This document shows positions 1 to 11,818 of a stretch of 64,000 nt of DNA, piece by piece. The DNA comes from Wyeomyia smithii. Its lineage: Eukaryota > Arthropoda > Insecta > Diptera > Culicidae. Where the stretch lies: positions 100,618,065-100,682,064 of the forward strand of contig NC_073696.1 of assembly GCF_029784165.1 (NCBI RefSeq), given 5' to 3'. Numbering within the stretch: the first letter of the stretch is position 1; each line of letters opens with the position of its first letter. The translations under genes were made by a program, and so were the position numbers. The notes under the pieces are model-generated. The model was not told the DNA's origin. It saw only the letters and a list, made by a program, of their open reading frames with translations, and ran no database searches.

Positions 1-680
1 TTGGTTGGTAATAATAAATTCTCAAACATTGATTTTGATAAGGTTTTTTTTATGGTACCAGAGCAACAGGAAATAATGCATTCTCGAAAAATGCATTGAG
101 TGCAATTACTAATATCGATGAGTGGTTAGATCGTGATAATTCAGAATCAGAATAAAGATTATGAAATATAGAGTTTATTTGTTTCTAAACTGCATTCGTC
201 CCTTTGGTTATTAAATTATTCAAAGGACATATTTAAAAAAAAGCTCAACAAAAAGTATCGCATGTCACAAAATATCAAAAAATTGGTCGCAGTGATAAAA
301 TACCCAACAAGAAAAAAAATCTCATGGCTTTGTTGGCATTCGTTATACTTCTGTTAGCTCCAAAAATAACCTCTCATTTCATCGTGTAACTTCGGGAATA
401 AACCGAGAGTAATTATTTTACGATTTGAGCAGTTTCTGAATACAAGATTGTGAAGCGCCTGTTTACCCCACTAACACTTTTTTAGGCCAAAATATTCAGC
501 GGAGCACGAGCATTCTTGAAACTATGAGAAACATTTTCATGCTGAAACTCCACACTAACTTTACGTTTATTTTAATGTGGTATTAGTTTAATTTAATTTA
601 GTTCAATTTTATAAATATTATTCAATGAAAACGACTTAATTAATTGAACAAGCTCTCTTAGATTTCGCAAGTTATGTAAT
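1..680. other. AT-rich sequence, nothing recognised
   Basis: I see no coding, RNA or clear repeat structure here. The right edge runs into the hAT transposase remnant on the minus strand, so part of this stretch may be the 3' flank of that element. No matching terminal inverted repeat was found. Confidence 0.4.
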
Positions 681-689
681 GTTAGGTTT

Positions 690-1660
690 TATTCGTAATA
701 ATTGCAGTCGAACATCTGGTTCAGCCTAAAACCGGGATCGATACTTAGTCTTTGTTGCTAGGTATGTTCAAAATCCAGACTCGCACATGAGCTTAACTTT
801 ATCGGGCAAAACATTTTTTATCTGACACCAAAATTCCCCCAGCGATTTTTTGAATTTGATTTTCTCCTTCATGTTCTTATTTGATGTCAAATCAATCAAG
901 CATTCTATTTGTCTGACTTCAATGATTTTGGCTTAGCTGGTATCGAGTAAGGCTGTTCCACCCATGTCATTTCTTCGATTTTCTGTGAAACTCATCGGGA
1001 AAGTATTGTTCAAAACTCTGCAACAAATCCTGGACAATTCGAAATTATTCAACAGCAAGAGTTTGATTTGTATTTTGCAAATGCTCGTTCATTTCGTGGA
1101 AATTCTTGGATGATATCTTCGAAGCAGCTTCTGCTTGGTTTTTTGGAAAGCTGCCAAGGTTTCGTTTTTTTAACAATTCTGCCCAAAATTCATTTTTTTT
1201 GAAGGCCGTAGTTTTGCTGTTTGTATTGAAGATTATCATCTTGCCTTGCATTGAAAGGCTCAGATCGTTTATTTTTTTAAAAATATCAGCCAAATAGGCT
1301 GAGCCACTGATCATCATTGAATTTTCTCCCATAATTACATAATCAACGATCAGCTTGAAAACTTCTTCCCTTGGGGCTGAAATTGGCAGCGGTTTGCAAA
1401 GAAACAAATCTTCTTGGAAACTTTCAGTAAATTAATAGCGTTCAAATACCATCCGAATTGCTGTGGATTCATCAATCTACATCGCAAATTTTCAAATTTG
1501 CACCCGAGAAATCAAAATGCTTTCGACATCTTTAGCCATGTCGAAAATACGGCGAGCGATCATGTTGTTCAACATGGGAATCGAATGTAACAGTTATACT
1601 GCCTTATCATCAATCATAACATGAACGACTTCATGAATGCAAGGTTTAATTAAATTTTCT
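690..1660 (-). pseudogene. hAT-family transposase pseudogene (ZBED/Charlie-like C-terminal half)
   Basis: Read on the minus strand, this stretch carries a decayed hAT transposase. Around 1500-1560 it reads KDVESILISRV, like the start of the RNase H-like core. The segment 1045-1407 is open and includes AYLADIFKKIN and MQGK, which are typical of hAT proteins related to domesticated ZBED/FAM200 genes. From about 930 down to 690 it reads the C-terminal hAT dimerisation region: LIDLTSNK, GEFW, MCESGF, TKTKYRSRF and AEPDVRLQL in one frame with in-frame stops. Such transposases cut and paste DNA in the nucleus; this one has several stops and frame changes and cannot be functional. The sequence tgggaacccctg at 2014-2025 resembles a hAT terminal repeat (CAGGGGTTCCCA read on the other strand) and may be one end of the original element. 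The other end was not found. Family identity rests on remembered family patterns, not a search. Confidence 0.75.
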
Positions 1661-1754
1661 GCAATAATCTGTGCGGTCAAAGTTTCACTTCTTTGATCAA
1701 GGAAAAAATACATAGGTTCACGAAATTGTCGTTTTTTTAATACCAAATCTCTTA

Positions 1755-1897
1755 AAATGCATGAGGTCGTCGAGGTCTGGTGTTATCCAATAAGCATTTT
1801 TTTTTTGAAAATATTCGACTTTCTGTGACTTTCAAACTGAGACTGAGATTGAAAAAAAAACATTGGATAACACCAGATTTTAATGTGCCATGCATTC
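1755..1897. repeat. Small inverted-repeat (MITE-like) element
   Basis: Perfect 16-bp inverted arms, tctggtgttatccaat at 1776-1791 and its complement at 1862-1877, flank an A/T-rich centre. Weaker outer matches (aatgcat/atgcatt at 1756 and 1890) suggest the element is slightly longer than the perfect arms. No target duplication was identified. Confidence 0.6.
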
Positions 1898-1942
1898 AAA
1901 CCGAAATACCTATATGCTTCACCAAATAGGTATTTCGGTTTG
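1897..1942. repeat. Perfect 17-bp stem-loop
   Basis: The stem caaaccgaaatacctat (1897-1913) is perfectly complementary to ataggtatttcggtttg (1926-1942) across a 12-nt loop. It abuts the preceding inverted-repeat element, so it may be the end of a hairpin transposon. A small-RNA precursor is possible but unsupported. Confidence 0.6.
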
Positions 1943-4728
1943 AAAAAGTGTTCCACCGAGCAAACGATTTGGGACGGCGCAGAGCACTTGCAAAAGTTTT
2001 GCTGAGCACCATCTGGGAACCCCTGCTCTAGCGTATTTTAAATGTATTAATTAATTTTAAATGTATTATTATTTTGCTCCAAATCACTACACCTATAAAG
2101 CATCAACTGGTGATCAGCAGGCTGGTATCGTAGAAGCAGTGCAGCCAGCAATCAATACTGATAGGTTGGGTATTGATTAAATGAATGAAAATATTAACTG
2201 ATCGATGCACTTTCTTGAATCCGTCTATTGAAAACATCATTGAATTATTCACTATTAAAAAGACAGTAGATTTACTTAAAACATTTGTGTTTAACTATGA
2301 CTCTGGTTTTATACATACGCATTCAGTTCTACCTTACTGGCACCAGCGTCAGTTAATACTGTGGCAAAAACATCACTAATGGCTGTTAGGGATGGCCCAT
2401 CGTTCATATGTTCCGGCATCCGAAAATGAATCACGGTTTTTTGAGCGCCCCAAAACTGATCGTTTGCTGGAAACCGAAGTTTATTGAAACATCACGATTT
2501 TTGTGTGTTTGATACATATTCTGATTTCGATCTCTGTCAACGTATTCATTGTACAACTGTTGCGTTATGCATTTCAAACACTTTATGTCAAAGTCAGAGA
2601 AGGATTCGAATCATTCGCGTTTTGAGAGGATACATTTGTTAATCAGGGCTTAAACTTTTGCGTGCACAACAAAGATAATATCAAAATTGATAACATTGTA
2701 CAAAATGTGGAGTAAAAATTTAAAATTTATGAACGATTCAAAATGGTAAGTGAATTAAAACAAAATCTAAAGGATAATTCTTTCGTAATAGAGTTGTCAT
2801 TTTTCGCAATAACTAAAGATAAAATATACGTATTTGCTGTTGAATGTCAAAATAAACAAATTCGAGCTGTGAGAAATTTCCCGAATTATTGCAAATTTTG
2901 TTTCACATTTAAAATATTTCAACAAACTGGTGCCAGTTTTTTCGATTTACAATTTCTTCGAAAAGGTAAAAGAGGAAAAAAAAGTTTACACTGCTTCTCA
3001 TTCTTCGTAAAGTATAGCCTAAATCTGCAAATGTTTTTTTTTTTTCAAGACAAATTTTTATCAGTTTCTATAGAGCCCTATCAGAAGGGTAATCATAATT
3101 TTGGACACGCTTTACTGAGTAAATTGAAAAACCTTGTTTGAACATTCTACTGTTTTTAGCTAGAACGTCTAATTTCATGAATTCTGATTACTTTTGAAAC
3201 ATATGTGGAATACTTTTTAAATGTTAATAGATAAATACTGGCAATTCTAAAATGTTTTACGAACTGTAAGAAATATTTTTTTTAATCATTATCTTTGGAC
3301 TACGTTTCACTTCGTTCTTTAATCAATTCAGTGTTTGCATTCCTACAGGAAAAACAATTAACTTATTGCGATATTTGATAACAGGTGGCCGTGAAAATGT
3401 TGTACCCGAAAAGAAAAAAAAACTGTTGTTTGATTATTCTATTTTGGGTTGAAATAATCAATGGTTGTTCGTTTCTCGATAATGCTCAATCAGCTTATTA
3501 CGACTTTCCCTCCGCTACCCTAGCTTCAAACTACCTTTTTTAATACAGTGCCTCTACAATTATGAGTCAGTCAATGTGTTCTCTGAATGTTCAAAAATAA
3601 ATATAAAATCGGAGGAATAATCAACTATCAATGTTTTACTACCTTTCTCTGTGTTATGATGTGTACTTTCGATCAACAATTAGTTTCACTGCAGCTGATG
3701 TGTGTAAATCGGTTGAAAAAAAAATTACTTACACAGCAAAAGACACAATTATGGGCCACTTTTGGCATTCAAAATCATTCAGTCTATAATATCGTCAAAA
3801 TACATCACAAATACTACAAAGCGTACAGCCCTACGGTTATATGAAATGATGACGTGGGACTAAACACTGTAATTAGGGGATTTTTTGTTACAAAATATAC
3901 AGAGTCTGCAGACAGAATCAATGTGTTTGCTCAGTGACTGTACGTATTTTTATTTTCAGCCTCCCCCGGAAATCAATTTTTGAAGTATATTCAACAACAC
4001 TCGAAAGAATAACGTTTATATTTGGCGATATTATGCCTGTAGTATTTTTTTGTGCAAACAACATGTATTTGACAAGGCACAAACATATCGTGCTTGTTGA
4101 AGAAGCACCAAGAATTTTTCGTAATGCGTAAAAGTCAGAGTTAACTCTATATCCTCAAAAACCAAATCCAATAATACTTACGTTATCATAATGAATGGTT
4201 TTGTCTGATTTAACTCTGATTGAATCAAATCTATAATATGGATCATACTTTCAAAATAATATGGAAGCCCTTACAACGGTTCATTGATTGGCAAACTTAA
4301 GAAGATATGTTAAACAAAATTATTGACAAGTTCCAGCGAAAAATCGTAGCAATCAACAATTCCATTTTTGTGTTTTGCTTGACAATTTTTTTCATTTTCC
4401 TACAACTACATTCCCTGTATTACGAAGACAGCTAATATACGTTTTTATGGTAAAGCTTAGAATAAATGTATATCATCTAACAATTTTGAAATGTAAAAAG
4501 AGATTCTGAATGAATCTTAGTAAATAAACCATAAATTCACAAGCATTCGCAGGCTCTAACTCTTCTATAAATGTGGTTATTTGGGAATTAACTCTTTCGA
4601 TACTACCCGGTCACGATTATTTAGTGAATATCGAAGATAAAATTAAATAAATATCCGTTGCAAAAATGTACAATTCTTGTTGAGTATTTTATGGTAATAA
4701 TATTTATGAGATAAACTTTCAATCACCA
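1943..4728. other. AT-rich sequence without recognisable genes
   Basis: The possible hAT terminus at 2014-2025 lies here. A 132-codon open frame at 2743-3141 (+) has no recognisable domain, is rich in Phe and Lys, and looks like chance in AT-rich DNA. Nothing else is supported. Confidence 0.4.
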
Positions 4729-5477
4729 TCAACAGCAGCATTGTAGTCTTTCCTCGATTGCACACGAATAGAAATGTACGAAAAAAAGTGTACCACTGTA
4801 ATACGAATAGTGCCGTTGCAGTACGAATAGTACCGCTGCAGTACGTACAGTACGAAGTGTACCTCTGAAATGTACGAATAGAAGAGTACCGCTGTAATCA
4901 TAGACGACGAGAGATCTGCGGTTCATTACTCCACTGGTACACTGCTTTTACCAGCATATTTTCTTTCAAGACATCAGTTTTTATTAGCTTCTGAAAGCAG
5001 GTTTAGAATTTGTTCAAGAATGGGCGTTGTTTCAAACTTTTCGGAAAACTTTTACCTCCGAGACACCATATTAGTCTGAGCTCATGGAAGCAAAAATAAA
5101 TTGACCTATTGGGACGGGGAGACTCTGACAATTTTTATTTCGATATTGATACAGAGAATATCACAGGGAACGGATGGTGTCCATTCACGTCGTCTGTGCT
5201 AGGAACGCTCGCATGTTATTGGTTCATTGTTCGTGTAAATTTGTCAATGAAACATTTTAGCAATTTTACCACTTAGCAATGAAATTAGAGTGATAACTAG
5301 CATTTTACAAAATTGTTATACATTTTATCTATCCAACAACATATTGGTTATTGTTATCCATCAAGTGGTTATGCTGTTATTAACGTTTGAAATCTGACGC
5401 AACATTTGCCAGTTTCATTTCCAAATTTACAGAATGCATCTCAGTACAGTAAACAAAGACGTAGTCCCACGTCAAAA
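4729..5477 (+). repeat. Dispersed repeat, copy 1 of a ~0.7-kb family
   Basis: This stretch aligns collinearly with 31236-31891. Shared landmarks are gtagtct near the start, gcacacgaat, atagacgacgag, ttcaagaca, the block gacctattgggacgggga, attggt/cattgttcg, gtttgaaatct and the ending acgtcaaaa. The two copies are diverged with small indels. No open frame is preserved, so I cannot assign it to a class; an LTR or untranslated part of a retroelement is possible. Copy 1 carries an internal expansion of a ~20-bp unit that copy 2 lacks. Confidence 0.7.
4762..4897. repeat. ~20-bp tandem repeat inside the dispersed repeat
   Basis: Imperfect copies of gtacgaatagtaccgctgca run about five times between 4762 and 4897. 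They create overlapping minus-strand frames rich in Tyr, Ser and Thr that are not genes. The sister repeat at 31236 has only one equivalent unit. Confidence 0.65.
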
Positions 5478-5788
5478 CTTTTTTGTTGTTGTAAATGCTT
5501 GATAATAAGTTATTTTATTCAATTTACCATGCAAAATTACCATGCAAAAATAATAAGAATAGCCAAATATGGACTGACCCGCAATTGTGCACCGCGAAAT
5601 GTAACATTACTACAATTATAGGTAACTTCGTTCAATGCACCGAGTAGAATGATTATTTTTTGTGACATTTCCGATTTCAGATCATTTCAATCGAATAATT
5701 AAAGTTACAACTGAGTTTAGAAAAATACCTGGCTAATGAAATTTGCTTAATTTCGTGAGAATAGACGTATTTTCGTAAAAGTGACCCA

Positions 5789-6626
5789 TAATTGAGCCGT
5801 TGAGAGCAAAAGTGGTACATGTGCCATTTTTACACTTTTTGGGTTTTTTGAATAAATTGATGCAGAACGTAATAATGTACTAGAATATCCAAGAAAAACC
5901 GAGATCTGATAACCTAAACCAAAGTTATAGCCAACACAATTTTTGGTAATTAACATAATCACCAGTTCGTTCAGAGCAAAAGTGGTACATGTCCAATCTG
6001 TGCATGTTAGATGAATTGTAGGTCGAGGATCTTAGGATATAAACAAACATGTCTTCAGCAAAGTCGGCCAAGTGATTGAGTACATTCAGATGAAAATCTG
6101 TCTGGTTTGTAATTTTCTCACTACGTGGTGCTAGTGTACCCGTGAATATTTTGTAACAGAAACCATTTTACCTATTTCAGTATCAACTCGTATGCTGTTA
6201 CCAAATAAATATACGCCACGAAGAGACATAATCCCTTAACAAACAGATCATCATTCTATAGGACTCAATCACTTGGACAACTTTGCTGAAGACATGAATG
6301 TTCTATGTCCTATGATTATGCATCCTTTATGCTCACACTGGACATGTACCACTTTTACTCTCAACGTTTTCTGGTTGTCATTATTTTTCCCATAGAACAA
6401 AAGTGGTACATGTTTTTACATTGAAGTTTGTGCAAGTTTCTCAATTAGAGCTCGTTATGCTTCCATGTACCGTCTTTTGAAATCTTTCCAGCAATGATTT
6501 GGTGCAGTTATGTTGGAAAAAATGGTTGAAAATAATTTACTATTTGAGTGTTTTCGTTTATCGCGTCTTCTGAAAAATTTACTCAATGGCACATGTACCA
6601 CTTTTGCTCTCAACGGCTCAATTGTA
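5789..6626. mobile_element. Nested inverted-repeat (foldback/MITE-like) element
   Basis: The outer arms are about 38 bp long: 5789-5826 (containing attgagccgttgagagc and aaagtggtacatgtgcc) and the complement at 6586-6625. Inside lies a second, longer imperfect hairpin from about 5960 to 6390, whose arms also contain aaagtggtacatgtcc (5980) and its complement (near 6340-6357) and which pair through gtcttcagcaaagt and caagtgattgagt. A further single copy of acaaaagtggtacatgt lies at about 6398-6414. No transposase frame is present, so this is non-autonomous. The layout suggests one foldback element inserted into, or grown within, a relative. Confidence 0.65.
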
Positions 6627-9616
6627 GCTGAACTAAATTGTGGAGGGACTGTACGTAAAGTTGCGAAAATACGTTCAAAATACCCAATAAGCCTTTTATC
6701 AAAAGCAATAAATGATAAATTGATATGATTAGACCCGAAATCAATAATTCACCTTAAATCAAAGCCATTCGTGGCTGCAAATTTGTGTTACGCAGAAGAG
6801 GCACAAATACGATAAAGGTCATGACTGACTGTGGGCTTAGCAGCTGATATCGTAAAGTTGCGTAGTGCTGGAATCTAATGGGACCTTGCTATAGACGTGA
6901 ACTCAAATTTACGATGCTTGGCCAGTAAATCGAGTACCCAAGCTCGTGGTGAGGTCGAGGCCCAAAATACTAACCTGTAATCTCATTATCTAAGACCTGT
7001 TTCGTTAGTGCTAAAAACATCTTTTTTCATCATCTCAGGAAAGGTAAATACGGTCCAATCAATTGAGTAATTCGGCTCCAGATGGTCGCAGTTGGTGCAC
7101 CGTGTCTGTATGCCAACTTTTTTTTCGTTCCACGCCTCAATCAGCTTTCCATCGTCTGTCTGAGAGACCGGGCGGAAGCCGATAGGTGTTCGCCATGACT
7201 ACGGGCGTATCGAGAGCGTTACAATTAATAATGCAAGACTTTCTCTTGTGAGAACCGGAGCCGCGCAAGGCGCTGCTGTTTGCAGCTCAGTCAGTGGTGG
7301 AAAGTGAAGAAAATTGAAATTCGCTAACCTTATAAAACGTGCTGCCTGGGCAATGACCAATGGTGCTGCAGATATCTGCAGCGGGTACAAACATATGCGG
7401 AAGAATGGCGCGGTTCGCATGCTTTTCGATGTTGGCAAATGGGGGCAATGCTGCTTCTAGAAATGGTTCTGCCCAAAGGCTGTATGTTGTGGTAAGGATA
7501 TATGCCGCTACAGAAGAGGTATGCGGAACTAGTGCCAAAGAGTGTAAGACGAAGAAAACCATTTCGAAGTGATTCATGCCAAAACCGTTACCGAGCGAGT
7601 TCTTCCAGCGGCGACAGTCCGTACAAATAATGGCATGAAAACTGGGCCAGTTTTTATTGGAGTTCATCTATGGTTTATGGCTGTTCGCTACACGGAACGG
7701 TGCAGGTGCTAGAGTGAGTGACACAGTTTTACAATGATCATAACACGAACTAACTTTTTTGGTCATGCGTGTAAAAATAAACTTCCGAGGAATTCATGCA
7801 ATTGTGCTAATTAACCCATTTCCCGCAGATGCTGCCCTATGGCATCACTGGACAACTCGACTTTGATTCCATTCCAGAAATATTAAATCGTAAAATGATC
7901 AGTTACGAGTTGAAAATAGGTCGAGCGATTTGAATATTGGATTTGTAACATATCCAAATATTTGAAATATTTTTTCACATCTAAAATTTCATGAAAGCAA
8001 AATTTGAAAAAAGCTGGTATTATAAACTTGTCGAGTTGATTGATACATATAAGATTACTGAAAAAAGTAGTATCTATATAGTTAATATACCGCGTTCAGA
8101 GACAAATTACACGCACAATGTAAAAAGTCTTAAATTTTAATGATCACACAATGATTATTCTTGGAACCGAGTTTTCCAGGATCCACTGCGGCCAAACTAC
8201 GTTTAGATACCTTATAGAGCTCTTAAGATAGTTACAAATTCCATTGTATGATGTGTATGCCTAATATTCACTTATTAAACCACCCATAAAAGGAAATGGC
8301 CGAGAGGTGACCATTTTGACGATCTTACAATGTGTTAATAAAGAAGTGATTTGCGTGATCTATTCGTGCAGATAAAAGAGCACCTAATTGGTCTCGTAAA
8401 GATATTTGTTTTGCTGCAACCATCCCGCTGTCGCTGTCACGACCTACGACGACTGCTAACCTAGCCTACACTCTGATTGCATCAATGTGGCACCTTGACA
8501 CCCAAAACAAATAGTAAACTTGAAGACAACAGCTGGGCTACTTAAACCGGTCTAGCAAGCAACACTGTTTGTGGTGATGAGCAAAGTATGCATGTATGTA
8601 TGGCAATTCGGTTTATTCGCGTTGAAAGAGATTTCGAAGGCTGTTCGCACCTACGTGAACTCTCGTATGTAATTGTCAAAATGTGCGTGATGACAAAAGC
8701 AAAAATATTTCCTTCTTTCTTTTTCGCACGCAGAAACCAAACAAATATCAGCAACACCGTCAACGCCAATATGGCAATATGGTATAGTTAAGTGGCATGC
8801 GGAACCGGTTCAGCTGTACCTACAGATTAAATATAATTACGTTTGCAGTCTCCCTCGTCAAATGCGCTCGACTAATAATTATCGTCCAATGCAGAACATC
8901 GAACAAATAAAATTTCATTGTCGATTATTAGGAGCAAAATCCTCCATAATAGCCCTCCTTCTGAAGCTGTAAATTGTAACGATTTAGTAAACATGAACAA
9001 TAATTTGGCTTTGTGTTGCCTGGGTGATTCAACGCAAGATCTGTGCAGTACCATCCCCGGTTGGTATCGCAGTTGCCGGCCGGTGTGTATCAGTACGTGC
9101 GATAAAGCAACTTCAGCGGGTGTTAAATTCATACGTCAAACAAACAATTAAATCACGATCACACTAACGGATATATAGATACATGTGAGAGAAATCGGTT
9201 CATGCCTACTTAGGTACAAATGTATTTTTGTTTGCTCTGCAGGTTTGCCTTGTTAGCACAATTATGAAGATTGGTATAAATAAACGCTGGCTTACGATTT
9301 GATATATGAATTCAATTAGTAAGAAACAACAATTCTGGCCTTACATTAGGGTAAACCGGTACACAATCCGGTAAACTCCATTTAATTCAAATATGGCTTT
9401 TGTTTTGGGTAGATCATAGGATGTTCGGTCGTGTATGAGTTACCTTTGGTTGTTAAAAATTAGTTGAAATTACAGAAAACCCACCAAAATAGTGCCTGGA
9501 AGCAGCGAAATATTCTACCTACTTAAGAGCAATAATAAGCAATAATGTTGTCAACTGTTTCATTTGATTTTAAGAAATGTTAGTTCGTTATAGGAAAAAT
9601 TTTATGTTAGGTTTGT
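6627..9616. other. Intergenic or intronic sequence, no supported gene
   Basis: The stretch 7080-7680 is richer in G+C than its surroundings and has overlapping open frames on both strands (for example minus 7287-7667, 126 codons). None shows a recognisable domain, clear splice partners or a signal peptide. The sequence around 8400-9150 is also moderately GC-rich without a recognisable product. I see no RNA gene here. Confidence 0.4.
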
Positions 9617-9645
9617 AACCCTAATCCCCTAACCCTAACCCTAAC
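9617..9645. repeat. Short CCCTAA-like tract
   Basis: The tract aaccctaatcccctaaccc followed by taaccctaac holds four near-copies of CCCTAA. This is the vertebrate-type telomere unit, not the insect TTAGG unit. It is very short and probably chance or simple-repeat slippage. Confidence 0.4.
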
Positions 9646-9941
9646 AGTTTTTCAAATCACGTACAACCAAGTTGTACGTTTCTGGGCGAAGGATTCCAAT
9701 CGGTCAATTGTTATATTGTATGTGAAAAATGTTCATTTAGCACTGCTTCATTTAATCGTGCTTACCCGGTAGGAGAGTATGTACACTTTTTCACGCACCG
9801 TTTGCTTTACACGGTAGCATTGTGTAGTTTGTGAGGTGAATATCAAACAGCGGCCGATATAAATCAGCCATGTTTCCACAAACGCATCTCTACGTGCTCG
9901 TGGGCGGATGTAAAGTCATTGCAAAGGTCGCATCTAGCATT

Positions 9942-10068
9942 GGCCGATATCGTATCGATACTTACGGTATCAATACCTTGGGGCTAAAGTATCGTTATTT
10001 TTTATCGATGCAAGCGACTTCGATATCAAGCTGGATCGATAATTTCGCCCCGATATTTTTTCGATACT
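9942..10068. repeat. TATCGATA-rich palindromic repeat, copy 1
   Basis: About eight CGATA or ATCGAT words fall in 125 bp (gatatcgtatcgatac, tatcgttat, atcgatgc, tcgatatc, gatcgata, ccgatat, tcgatac), many of them self-complementary. A second dense patch lies at 10855-10952. This could be a degenerate MITE. The words also match the DRE/BEAF binding sequences of flies, but function here is not shown. Confidence 0.5.
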
Positions 10069-10504
10069 GAAGAGAAACTATAAAATCAGAAAATATTGTT
10101 GATTACTACAAATTGTCTAACGGAAAAGCCTTGTAGAAGTGCGCGGATATGATCCATCACGCTAAAGTCTTCTACAAACAGTGCAGAAATTTGGTTTGTG
10201 CTCTTTTTGTGAAAGACACCAAAAGGATTGAATATACCCGCTCATTTCTAAGGCGGTTTTTCATGCCTCTTGCGAGAAAAAAGCTGCCGCATTTGGTAAT
10301 ACTGTCTGTGCAGAGCAAAATCGTAAGCGCCGAGTTTTTGCAAAAAGGCAGGCAATGAAGAATAAGAATCCAGGATTATCGTGCTGCCCTATATTTCAAA
10401 TAAGGCCGCAGACGCGCGAATGCTATTGCATTGATTTGTGTGTGTGACATATAATTCTGTCACCACTGTCTCATTCTGGTACCATTAGTCTGTTGACCGC
10501 AGGG

Positions 10505-10742
10505 ATACAAAATATGCAGATTTGTCTTCAAAACTCAGATTTTTAGAGTCGGTGTGCAGATTTTTGTTGATTCGCATAAATAATTTTTTTTTCAGAGTCT
10601 CTGCAGATTTTTGTCAAAGTTTCTTTATATTTACGCAGACTTTCTCAACATCTGCCAAAATTTTTGCAGACTTTTGCCTGCGCGAACGTATTTTTTTAAA
10701 TCACAGACAAATTTTGTTTAGACTTTAAGCAGATTTTGTTGG
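10505..10742. repeat. Degenerate repeat of CAGATTTTTG words
   Basis: The words gcagatttttg, cagactt, cagatttgtc and close variants recur about every 20-45 bp across this stretch. It looks like an old short-period tandem repeat. The Phe-rich frame on the + strand is a by-product. Confidence 0.45.
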
Positions 10743-10854
10743 TTTTTCGAATAGTTGCTTACATTTTTCAAAAACACCTGGCATCTCTGATTTTCCATAT
10801 TAATGATCAAGAAAAAATTGGAGCTTTTCACAGACCTGTTCCAAGTAGCAGGCA

Positions 10855-10952
10855 GAGTATCGATACAGCTGGTATCGATGCTCCGCCCACAACATCAACC
10901 TTGCATCGATACCGCCAGGGAAAAATTATCGATACTAGAGTATCGATATTTC
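10855..10952. repeat. TATCGATA-rich palindromic repeat, copy 2
   Basis: Five copies of atcgat in about 95 bp (tatcgatac, tatcgatgc, catcgatacc, tatcgatac, tatcgatat). It uses the same word set as 9942-10068, and the CAGATTTTTG repeat lies between the two patches. Confidence 0.5.
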
Positions 10953-11069
10953 TGCAATTTTTGGCCAATGCTAGCTCGCATCACAATGCGGAATGCACAA
11001 CCCAACCAGCCAGCTGACGGACCCTTTTATTGTTGTTGTTGTTGTCGTTGTCGATACGATCGGAAATGA

Positions 11070-11818
11070 TTTGCAGTTATTTTCTTACTTTGTGTTACGA
11101 AACAGTGCAAAACAGCAGCTTCTAGTCGCAAGCTGTGTTGTGACAACTGTAGAGTGTATGTAGTTTTACCGGATGTAATAAAATCTGGAGAAAATTTATT
11201 TTTATGCGCTCGATATCGAATAAAACTTAGATTGGATGGTACAATACGATATACATATGTACCAACTACAAGTTGTATATCTTATTGCATTCCTTCCTTC
11301 CTGAATGATTTTGAAAAGCTGTTAAACCTATTTCATATTCTATATGTGAAACCAGATTAAAACTTCTACAAACTAAAAGAACACAACAATCGATTAGGGC
11401 TTGAATGTTTGCGTATATAGTTAAATTAGGATCAGATATTGGATTTGGATTTATGTGCATATGCGAGATGCAATTTCAGCATATTGTAGTCCGCATCTGC
11501 ATAGGATACACACAATTTAAAAGAAAACCAGATATAGGTATTTAAAATCACCCTAAGGTATAACGGTTTTTACGGTGCCTTTGTACAACTATCGACCAGA
11601 CTGACAAAGCAGAGGCTTTGAAACCGGTTCCTTTAGTGTTCCCATGGCCCACTCTTTGGCCATATTTTGTTATGAGATGAGATGCCCAATAAATAATACC
11701 CTCGCCAGCAAAATTCGCATAGTGTCATACTATAGATCAGGGGCATCCGTCTGGCTGTCTGACAGTTTCTTTAAGCAGCATTCAAGTTATGCTTGAGTGA
11801 AAAAGTTCACTCAGTTAC
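11070..11818. other. No supported feature
   Basis: AT-rich sequence with no gene-like open frame. It ends at the 3' terminus of the truncated Jockey/Juan-like LINE. Confidence 0.4.

Noticed and set aside
2743..3141. 132-codon + strand frame
   Set aside because: Phe/Lys-rich, no motif, in AT-rich DNA; length is within chance for this window.
7199..7667. Overlapping open frames on both strands in a GC-richer patch
   Set aside because: No recognisable domain, splice partner or upstream signal; the overlap of frames is explained by base composition.
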